A stretch of DNA of 64,000 nucleotides. Origin: Rhynchopus euleeides. Taxonomy: Eukaryota; Euglenozoa; Diplonemea; Diplonemida; Diplonemidae. Below, piece after piece: positions 1-8,755 of the stretch (positions are counted from its first letter, which is position 1; every line of letters begins with the position of its first letter). The notes below the pieces were generated by a model that worked only from the letters and a program-made list of their open reading frames with translations, was not told where the DNA came from and did no database searches. Position numbers and translations under genes: made by a program. Location: positions 2,108,001-2,172,000 of the forward strand of contig OY723255.1 of the NCBI GenBank assembly GCA_963210315.1. Direction: 5' to 3'.

Positions 1-919
1 CCCCCATGCGCTGCATCTGCAGCTCGTGCTGCTGGGCGTGGCTGTCCAGCCGGGCCTCGAGCAGCGCCACCTGCTCGGCGTGCTGCTCCCCCTGGCGGCG
101 CAGGCGGTCTTCGAGCCACTGCTCTGACAGGCCCGGGTGCCCCTGCATCGCCTCCATCCGCTGCCCCAGCTCGCCCTGCCGTGCCTGCTGGGTCAGCAGC
201 TGGGCCTCCAGCCGCTTGCGGTGGCCGTCCTGGTCCTGCAGGAGGCGGCGCAGGCCCTGCAGCTCGGCTTGACAAGCCGCGCCGTCGCCCTGCGTGGCGG
301 AGTCGGCGGCGGCAGGTGCGGGGTCATGCCCGAGCTCCCGCAGGCGCCCGGCGAGCTTCTCCAGATCCTTCTGGAGCTGGGCAGCTCTCTGCTGCGCCTG
401 CTGCTTCGCCGCCGCTGCTGCTCCGCCACCACGCCCGGTCCGCCCAACCGTGCCGCTGGCCTGCGACTTCGCAGACCTTCCCGCCTTCGCGGCCGTGGCG
501 CGCTCCTCCTGGAGCCTGTCGCGGACGCTCTCATAGCGCCGCTTCAGGCGGAGCACCTCCTCGGCCTGCTTCTTCGCGGCCGCCTCCCTCTGCTTCTGCT
601 CCTCGAGGAGCAGCGTGTCCGTCAGGACCACCTCCTTCCCGTTGACTACTAGAGTCCATGTGGGGGGGGTGCCGTGGGTGGGGGGTTGCTCGGCAGCGAG
701 GACGGCGACGCCGCCCTCCAGGCTGTCCAGCGCCGCCTCCCACCGGAGGTGGTCGAGAATGGTGCGCACGTGGGCGGCACCATAGAGGGGGGGAAGGGGT
801 TGGAGCTCGTATCTGCGAGGTTCCGTGAATTCGAGGGGGGGCAGGGGGGCGGCCTGTTGGCCACCGGCCTGGGAGCCGGTGTTCCCGGAGGAGACCCCGT
901 GGAGGTCGGCCTGTGACAT
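1..919 (-). CDS. Partial coiled-coil protein, 5' part (306 codons visible)
   Basis: An open frame on the minus strand runs from an ATG at 919-917 to the window edge with no stop, so the C-terminus is missing. Residues 1-30 are Gly/Gln/Pro rich. Residues 45-80 form a short globular stretch rich in Leu, Ala and Trp. From about residue 105 the chain is highly charged heptad-like helix (LEEQKQREAAAKKQAEEVLRLK, interrupted near 146-165 by a Gly/Ala/Ser linker), continuing to the edge with many Gln, Arg and Leu. This pattern predicts a long coiled coil, as in structural or scaffold proteins. No catalytic motif is seen and I do not recognise the family. It is the only gene on the minus strand, so 919 to about 5600 may be a divergent strand switch. 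The start was chosen as the first Met of the open frame. Confidence 0.72.
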   Translation of the reverse strand, partial: MSQADLHGVSSGNTGSQAGGQQAAPLPPLEFTEPRRYELQPLPPLYGAAHVRTILDHLRWEAALDSLEGGVAVLAAEQPPTHGTPPTWTLVVNGKEVVLTDTLLLEEQKQREAAAKKQAEEVLRLKRRYESVRDRLQEERATAAKAGRSAKSQASGTVGRTGRGGGAAAAAKQQAQQRAAQLQKDLEKLAGRLRELGHDPAPAAADSATQGDGAACQAELQGLRRLLQDQDGHRKRLEAQLLTQQARQGELGQRMEAMQGHPGLSEQWLEDRLRRQGEQHAEQVALLEARLDSHAQQHELQMQRMG

Positions 920-1158
920 CCTGCCCGTGTATCCCTCTCTCCTCCTGTGTGTGTGTGTGTGTATGCTCCACCCAACCCGACACATTTTCTGTACTTCAGA
1001 CAGGTAAGGTCACTCGACACGCGCGGGGGGGGGGGGGGGGTTTGTGTGTGTTTTTTCTGCCAGCCGATATCACTAGCGCCAGCGAGAAAAAGAGGTGGAA
1101 GCGATCAATGCAGAATCATCTGAAAGGAAGACTCGAGAGACTGCTGCTGTATTTTCCG
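920..1158. repeat. Intergenic: (GT)n tract and poly-G
   Basis: There is a GT dinucleotide run at about 945-963 and a G tract of about 18 at 1023-1041. No gene is recognised. On the minus strand this is the 5' flank of the coiled-coil gene. Confidence 0.6.
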
Positions 1159-1340
1159 CACACTCGTGTGAGCAGAAAGTCACCCGCCACAGCAAGCATC
1201 CAAATGTGCTCTATACACTAACCCCACCCTTCATCAGGCTCAGGGTGTGATCATTTCAGGGTTTTGTGTGTAGAAGCGTCAACGCATCAACAAACAAAAT
1301 ACAGGCTAAGAGCGGTTGCTGCTGAATGGTGAAGCGTCTT
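1159..1340 (+). repeat. Dispersed repeat family A, copy 1
   Basis: This ~180-bp unit starts with the small palindrome CACACTCGTGTG, contains CTATACACTAACCCCACCC and CATCAGGCTCAGGGTGTGAT, and ends after GTAGAAGCGTCAACGCATCA. Other copies lie at 3881-4050 and 37980-38160. Divergent relatives are at 22565-22720, 16870-16980 and, inverted, 49925-50045. It is followed by TTTCACCCTGAGTGCAGTG, the stop-codon region of the UBL-WD40 genes, as is the copy at 37980. It therefore probably marks the remains of a WD40 gene 3' end. Confidence 0.7.
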
Positions 1341-1398
1341 TCACCCTGAGTGCAGTGCCTCGTAACCCTGTTCCCTAGTTTCGTGTGTTATTATGATG

Positions 1399-1625
1399 TG
1401 TTGCCTCCCCAGCACAGCACTCTCTGGCCCTGCCTCTGTTTGGAGGCAGCTGTGTGGTGCATCTGAGATGAGAAGAGGGCAAATGCTTGATGCGGTGCTC
1501 TCCCTGCAGACTGCTCCACACCCTCTCCCCGCCTTGCAGAGACCACACAGGAGCTCTTCCTGGCCCATCAGCTGTGCGGTGCATCTGAGAAGAGAACAGG
1601 GCAATCGTTGATATCGTGCTCTGCT
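1399..1625 (+). repeat. Leader-type repeat (family L), one full and one partial copy
   Basis: The core is GGTGCATCTGAGATGAGAAG, followed by GGCAAATG...GATGCGGTGCTCTC and a CTGCAG plus C-rich tract. The full copy is about 1405-1545 and a partial copy about 1550-1625. Related copies precede UBL-WD40 loci (7150, 36550, 55280) and ATP-citrate lyase (40715). It looks like a shared 5' leader or promoter segment, but here no intact gene follows. Confidence 0.65.
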
Positions 1626-2071
1626 GCACCCGCCCTGCCCCTCCGTCTTCCGCAACCACACCCACACGCGGCCCGTGCATCACACACCTCAGGCCTGCCC
1701 CTTCAGGGTGGGTGTCCTCCAGCCCCCTTCACAGGCTTCACACTTCGCACGGAATTGCAACCTGGAGGCTCAGAGGTGTGAATCACAACTCAGGCGGGGA
1801 TCCTCCAAACAAAACCCCCCCCCCCCCCAATGTTGTGACAAGCAAAATTTGTAAGTTCTGCAGGAATTTACACATTCTTACTGGGGGGGGGCAAATAATC
1901 GTGCACTCCACTATTAATTGGCGAACGGGCGGGTATATTTGAGGGGCCCAAAAAAAGTCAAAAAGTTGGCGGGGGGGAATAATCGTGGGGTGCACGATTA
2001 TTCACTTTTGCAAGTTTTCTGGTCAGTTCTGGGGACAAACAGCGCAAAAACCTCGTCCGTTTGCAGATTTG
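1626..2071. other. Intergenic, no gene; short palindrome
   Basis: No convincing gene is seen. There is a C tract at about 1809-1823. A palindrome at 1977-2003 (arms GAATAATCGTG and GCACGATTATTC) reappears in inverted orientation, with flanking homology, at 4172-4223. Confidence 0.55.
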
Positions 2072-2281
2072 GAATCTGTGCGGATCGTGGTGGGGTCATT
2101 TTGACCATGGGGTGTCTGTCTTCACCCCTTACTGGCAGTCACCGTCTGGGCTCATTTTCGTGTTGAAACTGGGGGCACAAGTCCGGACATGTGGACGAAT
2201 ATGAGCCAAAATGGTGACGACCAGTCACGGGTGAAGACAGACACCCCATGATCGAAATGACCCCACCACGATCCGCACGGG
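2072..2281. repeat. ~210-bp imperfect inverted repeat
   Basis: The left arm begins GTGCGGATCGTGGTGGGGTC and the right arm ends with its complement GACCCCACCACGATCCGCAC. Pairing continues inward through GGGGTGTCTGTCTTCACCC and its partner, and TGAGCCAAAATGG and its partner. The loop is short. This suggests a MITE-like or foldback remnant. A fragment of the arm (CCGTGCGGATCGTAGTGAGG) recurs near 23040. Confidence 0.75.
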
Positions 2282-2410
2282 CTCCCAACATTCAGAAGAA
2301 CGGGGTTTTTGAATATTCTGCGGGAAAATTTGCTCATTTTTCTTCCAGAACTGACATAGTTTTCCTTCGCGCGAAGGCCTTTTTTTTCGTGCGTCGGACG
2401 CGCGCGACGC

Positions 2411-2640
2411 GCGAAAAAAAAAGTGCTCCTTTTTTTCGCGCGAATAAAAAAAACGCCCCTTTTTTTCGCGCGAAAAAAAAACGCACCCCTATTTTTCGCG
2501 CGAATAAAAAAAGTGCCCCTTTTTTTCGCGCGAAAAAAAACGCGCCCCTATTATTCGCGCGAAGAAAAAACAACGCCCCTATTTTTCGCGCGAAGAAAAA
2601 AAGCGCACCTATTTTTCGCGCGAATAAAAAAAGCGCATTT
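2411..2640. repeat. 30-bp tandem satellite with CGCGCGAA palindrome
   Basis: CGCGCG occurs at 2437, 2467, 2497, 2527, 2556, 2587 and 2617, a period of almost exactly 30 bp. Each unit is a T run, CGCGCG, an A run, then a short GC-rich spacer, so each unit is itself palindromic. Because 30 is a multiple of three and the unit has no stop, both strands stay open and give FFARKK-like ORFs, which I treat as artefacts. Dispersed copies of the palindrome occur at 3775-3880 and 4058-4170. Confidence 0.85.
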
Positions 2641-3774
2641 GGGGGGTGGGCCACCTGATTTGGCCCAAAACGGGTTCCGCCGAACGCCGCCACACCACCG
2701 CCCAACTCCGCCCAACGCCGCCCAACTCCGCCAAACTCGGGTCAAAATCAGCTCCAAAGTGGCGGACACTACCTGTTTTGCCTTTGCAAACGGGGGGGGG
2801 GGGGGGGAGGTGTTGTACTGAGGGATTTTCGCTCAGAAATGCTGAAGAATGAGCCGCCTCACAATATTGGTGACCCTCCACCATCTTCCCAGCACAACTG
2901 GAGAGCCACCCACTGCTGCAGTTTGCCGAAGCTAGTACCTGGCGCAATAACCCAGCGCGTTCACTCCATCGACCTGTACAAGAAGCAGCCCAGCCAGTGG
3001 CACAAGCCCAGGCCGAAGGGGGATGACGTTCTCTCGGGGTACCCGAGGGAACAGAGAGGTAACAGAGCGGGATATCCGTGGGATGTCCCTCGCTGTTACT
3101 CTCGTGTCTTCTGCAGGGTTCCACCTTGACGTAGGATATCCAACGCGAGAAGCAACATCCCGTAGGTTATCCCATAGGATATCCTACCCAAGTTCTGGGA
3201 ATTGAACCACCACCTACGGTTTTCACGCCCGAATACGCAGGCTCCATGACAGCACATGGCGGACAACCCAGAATCGAGCGCGGTGGGAGCCTCGCCCGGA
3301 TGTACTTTGCACAGAGGAGGGGCGACCCGTCTGGGATGTCCGCAGTCACGGTGTCGACGACACGCAGCACCTGAGCGGGTTTTGAACCCGGGACCGTCAA
3401 TTATCAGGCAGGACGTCAGGCCTTGGCCGGGCATGCCTGAGGACTTCCCGACAATACCGTTGAGCGGAAGTTGGGGCGGGAAGCTGAGACGGGCAAATCT
3501 TGCGCTTCTGCTGAGCCCTATTTCTGGCCCACTTCTTGTACCCGTGCCTGCTGTACCAGGTGCCTGTTCCAGTCATCTGCCTCCCATCAGAGGACGCATC
3601 TGAGAGACTCTCGTCTTTCGTCCCTGTGCCACATGCTCACAGGTGAGCACCACACCCAATATCAAGAAGACGATCAATCATGGAGGCATGGAGAAGGCGC
3701 ATGACACAGTGAGCTGGACGCCAACAATAGTCACACTGTTCACAGCACAGCCACAGGGACAAGGTGCCAAGGGG
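2641..3774. other. Intergenic: short repeats, G tract, no supported gene
   Basis: It holds GCCCAACTCCGCC-type short tandem repeats (2695-2740) and a G tract of about 16 near 2791. On the minus strand, tRNA T-arm-like stretches (GGTTCAATTCC near 3200-3210; CCCGGGTTCAAAACCCG near 3378-3394) lie about 180 bp apart. No full tRNA cloverleaf could be built. Open frames on both strands lack recognisable features. Confidence 0.5.
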
Positions 3775-3880
3775 CCAATTTTTTCGCGCGAAGCGCTTTT
3801 TTACCCCTTTTTTTCGCGCGAAGCGCTTTTTTTTTCGCGCGAAATCCTTTTTTTTTCGCGCGAAGCACTTTTTTTTTAAG
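3775..3880. repeat. TTTTCGCGCGAAGCGC repeats
   Basis: Four units of T run, CGCGCGAA and GCGC/ATCC follow each other at roughly 22-29 bp spacing. They share the palindromic core of the 30-bp satellite at 2411-2640. Confidence 0.75.
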
Positions 3881-4050
3881 CACACTCGTGTGAGCGGAAA
3901 GCGCCCCACCACAGCTGCAACCAAACGTGCTCTATACACTAACCCCACCCTTCATCAGGCTCAGGGTGTGATCAGTTCAGGGTTTTGTGTGTAGAAGCGT
4001 CAACGCAACAAACAAAGGAAATTCATCAGAGCGGTTGTAGCTGTGAAGTG
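3881..4050 (+). repeat. Dispersed repeat family A, copy 2
   Basis: It begins with the CACACTCGTGTG palindrome, contains CTATACACTAACCCCACCC, and ends near AGAAGCGTCAACGCAACAAA. It directly follows a CGCGCGAA stretch and is followed by another (4058-4170). Confidence 0.7.
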
Positions 4051-4057
4051 ATAGGGC

Positions 4058-4282
4058 GCTTTTCGCGCGAAGCGCCTTTTTTTTCGCGCGAACCCCCTTT
4101 TTTTTACGCGCTCGCGCAGGGGTCCGGGGGGTTCGCGCGTAGCCAAAAAGCTTCGCGCGAAGGGAAACTATGAACTGACCGAAAATAGCCAAAAGTGAAT
4201 AATCGTGCACCCCACGATTATTCAGCGGAAAAAACTTTATAAATGCCCGTTTCAAAAAGGCACTATTATTTGACTACCTAGG
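4058..4282. repeat. CGCGCGAA repeats and palindrome 4197-4223
   Basis: CGCGCGAA occurs three times (4058-4170) around a GC-rich patch. The palindrome at 4197-4223 is the reverse complement of the one at 1977-2003, and the homology extends into the flank, so the two sites are an inverted duplication about 2.2 kb apart. Confidence 0.65.
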
Positions 4283-4346
4283 GTACCCCGGGAGAATGTC
4301 ACCCCCCCCGAGGGCCCAAGCCCGGGGGGGGGGGTGACATTCTTCC
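4283..4346. repeat. GTCACCCCC hairpin family, copy 1
   Basis: The arms GAATGTCACCCCCCCC and GGGGGGGGTGACATTC surround a short GC-rich loop. The left side carries GGTACCCCGGGA. The same inverted motif is clustered at 5430-5553 and 23726-23934. Confidence 0.75.
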
Positions 4347-5429
4347 ATGGCACACCGTATATAGGGTGTTGTGGGCGACGTGGCGTGGTGTCTGGTGACC
4401 TGTGGTGAGTGTGGCGACATGTGGCGACATGCGGTGACGCCCAAGGTGGCAGCGTGATCAATAGTGCCAGGCTGGCGAGCACTTGGGGCTGGGGGTCGGG
4501 TGATTCTGCTGGCAGAAAGTGCCCAATATGCTCCGGAAACTCAACTCACTCCCAGGTGGTGGTATGCCCCCGACGATGCCGTTTTTAGCGACCAATTTTT
4601 TGGGACAGAACTTGTACCTGAGGCTATTAGTGCGGTCTGCTTACTTCCGCTGTTGCCCTTTGTATCACCCCCAGGGACTGCCAGCGGCGCCGGATGGCCC
4701 TCAGGAGGAGGTCCTCCGTCCGTAGTTCTGGTACAGGAACTGCATCCTGCATAACGCCTTGCTCATCGACGAGAGCAATCAGATCTGGTTTCCTCTTCCT
4801 TTGAGAGACTGGCCCGTATCTCAACTGTAGATTCCGTCGACCCCGTCATTCCAGTCATTTGTGGCTCCCAATCAGCCTCAAATTTGACAATGCAGACATG
4901 CCTGAGCACTTCCCGTTCAACTGACCATTGACTTTCAACTGACATTTCCCTACGTGTAACCGCCTAACAACGCTATGTCCAGTACAGTCAAAGGGCAAAA
5001 ACACGAAAAAACGCATTTGGCGAGGGTGCGACAGGGTCTCAGACCCCCCCAGGACCATATGGGACCCATTTTGGGGTCTAGTGGCCCTTCTGAGGACAAT
5101 AATTTTTGTTGCATCGACCCCAGCCTGACGGTCCACCCTCTAATGGTGGTGTGTGCGTGTGTTGTGTGCACGTGCGTTTGTGTGTTCGTGCCGATATGTG
5201 ACAGCGTGTGTGTGGCGACAAAGCTTCAATGCGGCGCCAGCCCTGCATGGGCCAATCACCCCCGCACATCGTTCAGAGGATTCCCCATACGACACGGCAC
5301 CCCCCTCTTCGGGTTGTGAGGGACACAGGAGGCTCGTTTGCCCAGTAAATGCGGGAAACGCAGGCTTCGCACAGCAACGTCACCCAGCACCCCCAGTGAA
5401 AAAACCCCCTCTTCCCGAAAGGCAAGTAC
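4347..5429. other. Intergenic, no recognised gene
   Basis: A GTGGCGACATG-type short tandem lies at 4370-4440 and a GT-rich stretch at 5145-5225. A minus-strand frame (4824-4627) and a plus-strand frame (4464-4754) are open but match no family I know. Confidence 0.45.
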
Positions 5430-5553
5430 CGTTGGAGAATGTCACCCCCCCATCATATAGGCCTACCCTTGGAGAATGTCACCCCCCCCCTGGAGGCTGG
5501 GGGGGGGTGACATTCCCCAGGGTCACCCAGGGGGTGACATTCTCCCGGGGTAC
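5430..5553. repeat. GTCACCCCC hairpin family, cluster 2
   Basis: There are two forward GAGAATGTCACCCCCCC motifs (about 5437 and 5473) and two reverse GGGGGTGACATTC motifs (about 5502 and 5530), ending in CTCCCGGGGTACCCTAGG. It is a nested palindrome close upstream of the ankyrin gene. Confidence 0.75.
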
Positions 5554-5624
5554 CCTAGGTATGCACGATTATTCGACTATGCACGATTAATTGCCCCCCC
5601 CCCAGTAAACCTTGATACCAAGAC

Positions 5625-6926
5625 ATGTCAGGCGGGGATACTGCGATGGGCAAGTTCCTGAAGTGGGTGCAGGAGTGGGCAGGGGTGGTGGCCGGCTGGA
5701 CGTACCTCGGGTCGGAGGCGGCGAAAGTCGATACGGCAGGAGTGGGGCCAGCATTCAAGGGAGAAGGGCACGGAGTGTCTACTCTGCTGCATGCGGCAGC
5801 CGCAGAGAATCGTGTTGACCTGCTGAAGGATATCCTGCAGGCGGGCAGCCTCGCGGTCGACACCCTCGATGACCTGGGGTACAGTGCGTGCAGCGTCGCT
5901 GCTCGATCAGGATCCAGAGACGCTTTGCACTTCCTCATCACAGAAGGACAAGCTGATGTGAACAAGGCCTACAACAACAACGGTGCGACGCCGTGTTACA
6001 TTGCGGCTCAGAAAGGACACGCTGACGCATTGCGCATCATCATCACAAAAGGACAAGCTGATGTGAACAAGGCCAACAACAACAGTGCGACGCCGTGTTA
6101 CATTGCAGCTCACCAAGGGCACGCTGACGCTTTGCACTTCCTCATCACAGAAGGACAAGCTGATGTGAACAAGGCCAACAAAAACGGTGCGACGCCGTGT
6201 TACATTGCGGCTCAGAACGGGCACGCTGACGCATTGCGCATCCTCATCACAGAAGGACAAGCTGATGTGAACAAGGCCAACAAAAACGGTGCGACGCCGT
6301 GTTACATTGCGGCTCAGAACGGGCACGCTGACGCATTGCGCATCCTCATCACAGAAGGACAAGCTGATGTGAACAAGGCCGAGAAGAACGGTGCGACGCC
6401 GTGTTACATTGCGGCTCTGAACGGACACGCTGAAGCATTGGACATCTTCATCACAGAAGGACAAGCTGATGTGAACAAGGCCAACAACAACAGTGCGACG
6501 CCGTGTTACATTGCAGCTCACCAAGGGCACGCTGACGCATTGCGCATCCTCATCACAGAAGGACAAGCTGATGCGAACCAGACCCACAACAACGGTGCGA
6601 CGCCGTGCTGCATTGCGGCTCAGAACGGACACGCTGACGCATTGCGCATCCTCATCACAGAAGGACAAGCTGATGTGAACAAGGCGGAGAACGACGGTGC
6701 GACGCCGTGTTACATTGCGGCTCAGAACGGACACGCTGAATCATTGCACATCCTCATCACAGAAGGACAAGCTGATGTGAACAAGGCCAACAACGACGGT
6801 GCGACGCCGTGTTACATTGCGGCTCAGACCGGACACGCTGACGCATTGCGCATCCTCATCACTGAAGGAAAAGCTGATGTGAACAACGGGAGCAACAACG
6901 ATGTGACGCCGTGGAAACAGGACTAG
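5625..6926 (+). CDS. Ankyrin-repeat protein, 433 aa
   Basis: The frame runs from ATG 5625 to TAG 6926. Residues 1-60 are a non-repeat N-terminus with Trp-rich amphipathic character and no clear signal peptide. Two divergent ankyrin repeats (from about residue 51, TLLHAAAAENRVDLLKDIL) are followed by nine near-identical 33-35-residue repeats of the form ATPCYIAAQNGHADALRIL, then a truncated tenth. Ankyrin repeats bind proteins; no catalytic domain is fused, so it is probably an adaptor. Repeats 2-5 and 6-9 look like a duplicated four-repeat block, since the odd SATPCYIAAHQG form is first in each. Repeats 3 and 4 are identical in DNA over about 100 bp. A pyrimidine tract and CAG (5594-5605) lie 20-30 nt before the ATG. 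Family assignment is certain; the partner is unknown. Confidence 0.9.
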   Translation: MSGGDTAMGKFLKWVQEWAGVVAGWTYLGSEAAKVDTAGVGPAFKGEGHGVSTLLHAAAAENRVDLLKDILQAGSLAVDTLDDLGYSACSVAARSGSRDALHFLITEGQADVNKAYNNNGATPCYIAAQKGHADALRIIITKGQADVNKANNNSATPCYIAAHQGHADALHFLITEGQADVNKANKNGATPCYIAAQNGHADALRILITEGQADVNKANKNGATPCYIAAQNGHADALRILITEGQADVNKAEKNGATPCYIAALNGHAEALDIFITEGQADVNKANNNSATPCYIAAHQGHADALRILITEGQADANQTHNNGATPCCIAAQNGHADALRILITEGQADVNKAENDGATPCYIAAQNGHAESLHILITEGQADVNKANNDGATPCYIAAQTGHADALRILITEGKADVNNGSNNDVTPWKQD

Positions 6927-7149
6927 AGACGGAACGCCCCCCTTGGTATTCGGTGTTGTAGTGTATTGACACAAAGGCAGCAAAACCAACAGAAAAGACC
7001 CCCCCCCCCCCAATGTTGAGTGTGTGTGACAGATCTCAGAATGTTTACCTCGCCCCTTTTTCCCTTTTCTATCCTGCGGCACAAACAGAGACTCAAGAAC
7101 TTGCCCGGATTAGGCGCACAAACAAATTTGTGCGAGCCTGCTTTCGAGC
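6927..7149. other. 3' flank of ankyrin gene
   Basis: It holds a C tract at about 7000-7011 followed by CAATGTTGAG, resembling 1809-1830. No gene is seen. Confidence 0.5.
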
Positions 7150-7270
7150 CTCCACAGCACAGCACTCTCTGACCCCTGCCCGATGCAGCTGATGCGGTGC
7201 ATCTGAGATGAGAAGAAGGCGAATGTGCAGACCGCCCCACACCCCGCTCCCCTCCCTCGGGAAGGCAAGA
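7150..7270 (+). repeat. Leader-type repeat (family L)
   Basis: GCACAGCACTCTCTGACCCC is followed by GGTGCATCTGAGATGAGAAG and GCAGACCGCCCCACACCCC. It lies directly before the truncated UBL-WD40 copy at 7286, the same arrangement as at 36550 and 55280. Confidence 0.7.
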
Positions 7271-7285
7271 GAGCAACAGAGTAAC

Positions 7286-7452
7286 ATGGATGCCACTGTT
7301 CGTCATGCCGAAAGCGGTGACAGCTGTGCCGTCGGAGTTCCGGAAGGCGGACCGTGGTCACCGCTGATGTGGTGGTGGAGTTAATACACAGCCCATGACG
7401 ATACCACGCACCGCGTTCTCCATCTGCGCGGCGTGGTTGGCAACGTGCTGAC
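7286..7452 (+). pseudogene. UBL-WD40 internal-deletion derivative
   Basis: The ATG and first ~19 codons match the UBL start (VRHAESGDSC then VGVPEGG). The sequence then jumps from ACCGTGGTC straight into GACCGCTGATGTGGTGG-type blade-1/2 sequence (VTADVV, then TAFSICAAWLATC). About 400 bp present in intact paralogs are missing, and a TAA follows within a few codons of the join. The junction lies in the string ACCGTGGTCACCGC, where the UBL and the blade region share short identity, suggesting microhomology-mediated deletion. It ends at a perfect hairpin (7454-7497). Confidence 0.8.
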
Positions 7453-7453
7453 A

Positions 7454-7497
7454 GAATACTGGGAGAAGCTCGGCGGTCATAGCTTCTCCCAGTATTC
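7454..7497. repeat. Perfect 17-bp hairpin
   Basis: The arms GAATACTGGGAGAAGCT and AGCTTCTCCCAGTATTC flank a 10-nt loop. It sits where the truncated WD40 sequence ends. It could be a short inverted duplication made during rearrangement. Confidence 0.85.
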
Positions 7498-7523
7498 TTG
7501 GCGGTCGGCAGGGAGAGTCTATA

Positions 7524-7592
7524 ATCGTCAATCATTTGCCCTCTTATCATCTCAGATGCACATCACAGCTGCCTCCAAACAGAGGCACTTCG
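7524..7592 (-). repeat. Leader-type repeat (family L), inverted fragment
   Basis: The reverse complement reads GTTTGGAGGCAGCTGTGATG then CATCTGAGATGATAAGAGGG, the core of the leader repeat. Confidence 0.7.
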
Positions 7593-7596
7593 CATG

Positions 7597-7920
7597 CATA
7601 TCTTTTTTGTGTCAAACGCACCGTGCTCACGGAAGGCGTTCAGAACTAAAAAGGTTGCAGTGGGAGCAATGTTTGGTTCACCTACACTCCACGCCCCAAC
7701 GTGCAGGTGACCAGAAGGTTGCACAGACAAAACAAAAGAAACCCGGCAATCCTTTTTCGTTCGTTCGGCGCAGCCAACTGGGGAAACTTTCTGTGCCTTT
7801 AGCTGGATCGTGCGGCCCCACTCGCACCACTTCACCAGACCGGGGAGTGGTGTACATATAGTGGGGTCTGCGTTCCAACAAAACAACTTTCAGTAATTGG
7901 TTTGTTACCTCGTTTTGCTG
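7597..7920 (+). repeat. Dispersed repeats B and C
   Basis: Repeat B (7605-7735: GACAAACGCACCGTGCTCAC-like, then GGTTGCAGTGGGAGCAATGT) recurs at 55683-55800 just upstream of a UBL-WD40 start, and inverted at 33913-33957. Repeat C (7768-7910: GCAGCCAACTGGGGAAACTT to CAACAAAACAACTTTC) recurs at 34077, 34843 and 52938. Confidence 0.7.
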
Positions 7921-8279
7921 GGCACGGATAGCTTACTGCAGCAGAGCCTCTTGTGGTCCCCAGTGTGCCAAAAAGGATAGTCAGCAGCGCTTTTTGGGCA
8001 GCGAACACATCATTTTCATCTGCATCGCAGTGCATCAGGGCTGCGGGAGTTGCTTTTGTCTTGCCCGGATTTTGGCAGCAACAGACGAAGGCGCCCTGTA
8101 TGTTCCCATTACTAAGCCCTACTAGAGTGTAGGAAACACTGCTTGGGGTGTTCATAATGGATGGGATGTGCATGAGCATAACAACGCAACAGACGAAGGC
8201 GCCCGTTAATGCGACCACCCCTGTGACCCCACGCAACAGAATTCTCACACCACCTCCCACACAGCCTCCTCCCATCACC
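7921..8279. other. Upstream region of small Pro-rich gene
   Basis: No gene is recognised. The minus strand stays open (8542-7832) but shows only shadow composition. The last 60 bp are C-rich and may contain a leader acceptor before ATG 8280. Confidence 0.4.
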
Positions 8280-8609
8280 ATGTCTGCGAGGGGCGCGAAG
8301 AAGGGGAGGTGCGTGACGCCCCCCGTAGCGGAGCCGGGCACTCCCCCACAGAGCGCGTCGAAGCGGCGTCGCGTCACGGCCTTCCCGGTGCAATCACCTG
8401 CGACCCCGGGTGCTGTGGGTAGGTCCCTGGAGGGGGGCATCGCGGCTGAGGGGGGGCCAGTCGTGGAGAAGGTGCTCGCCACCAACCCCACAGAGCCCGC
8501 AGGTGTCGAACCCAGCAGCAAGAGTATGGCAGCACCATGCAAGAAGCAGGCTTCGTGTGTTCCTCCGTGTGGAAGTGGCAGCCGAACAGTCCAACTGGGG
8601 TGTCATTAG
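8280..8609 (+). CDS. Small basic Pro/Ala-rich protein, 109 aa, copy 1
   Basis: From ATG 8280 the protein starts SARGAKKGRC, then Pro/Ser/Thr-rich sequence (EPGTPPQSASKRRRV), a Gly/Ala-rich middle (SLEGGIAAE) and TEPAGVEPSSKSMAAPCK. The first ~90 residues match the gene at 19438; the tails after MAAPCK differ. KRRRV looks like a nuclear localisation signal, and TP/SP sites could be phosphorylated. In both places it lies a few hundred bases upstream of a UBL-WD40 gene, so the pair was duplicated as a unit. An upstream in-frame ATG (8148) exists, but homology starts at 8280. I do not recognise the family. It might be a 5' exon rather than a separate gene, because the 3' ends are not conserved. 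Confidence 0.45.
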   Translation: MSARGAKKGRCVTPPVAEPGTPPQSASKRRRVTAFPVQSPATPGAVGRSLEGGIAAEGGPVVEKVLATNPTEPAGVEPSSKSMAAPCKKQASCVPPCGSGSRTVQLGCH

Positions 8610-8720
8610 AACTGTTGTGGCTGGGAAGGAGAGGTTGCCTTCTGATAGCTCTTCCGCAGCCCAACTGTGGGTGGCTTGTTCTGTGACGTTGTGTGGAGCT
8701 TGGCCTGACAGCCATCTCGA

Positions 8721-8753
8721 CACCTCATCTCCTCCCAACCACCCCTACCACAG
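8721..8753 (+). promoter_or_regulatory. Splice-acceptor-like C-rich tract and CAG
   Basis: A C/T/A-rich tract ends in CACAG at 8753, 2 nt before ATG 8756. The identical arrangement is at 19862-19889 before ATG 19892. No upstream exon is needed for a complete protein, which fits a trans-splice acceptor or a 5' UTR intron. Confidence 0.5.
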
Positions 8754-8755
8754 GC

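Noticed and set aside
2334-2705. FFARKK-repeat protein on either strand
   Set aside because: It derives from the 30-bp palindromic satellite, which is open in all directions.
3200-3410. tRNA gene on the minus strand
   Set aside because: T-arm-like strings are present, but no acceptor, D or anticodon stems could be matched at the right spacing.
5907-6734. 275-codon open frame on the minus strand
   Set aside because: It is the antisense of the ankyrin repeats and stays open only because one repeat unit without antisense stops is copied many times.
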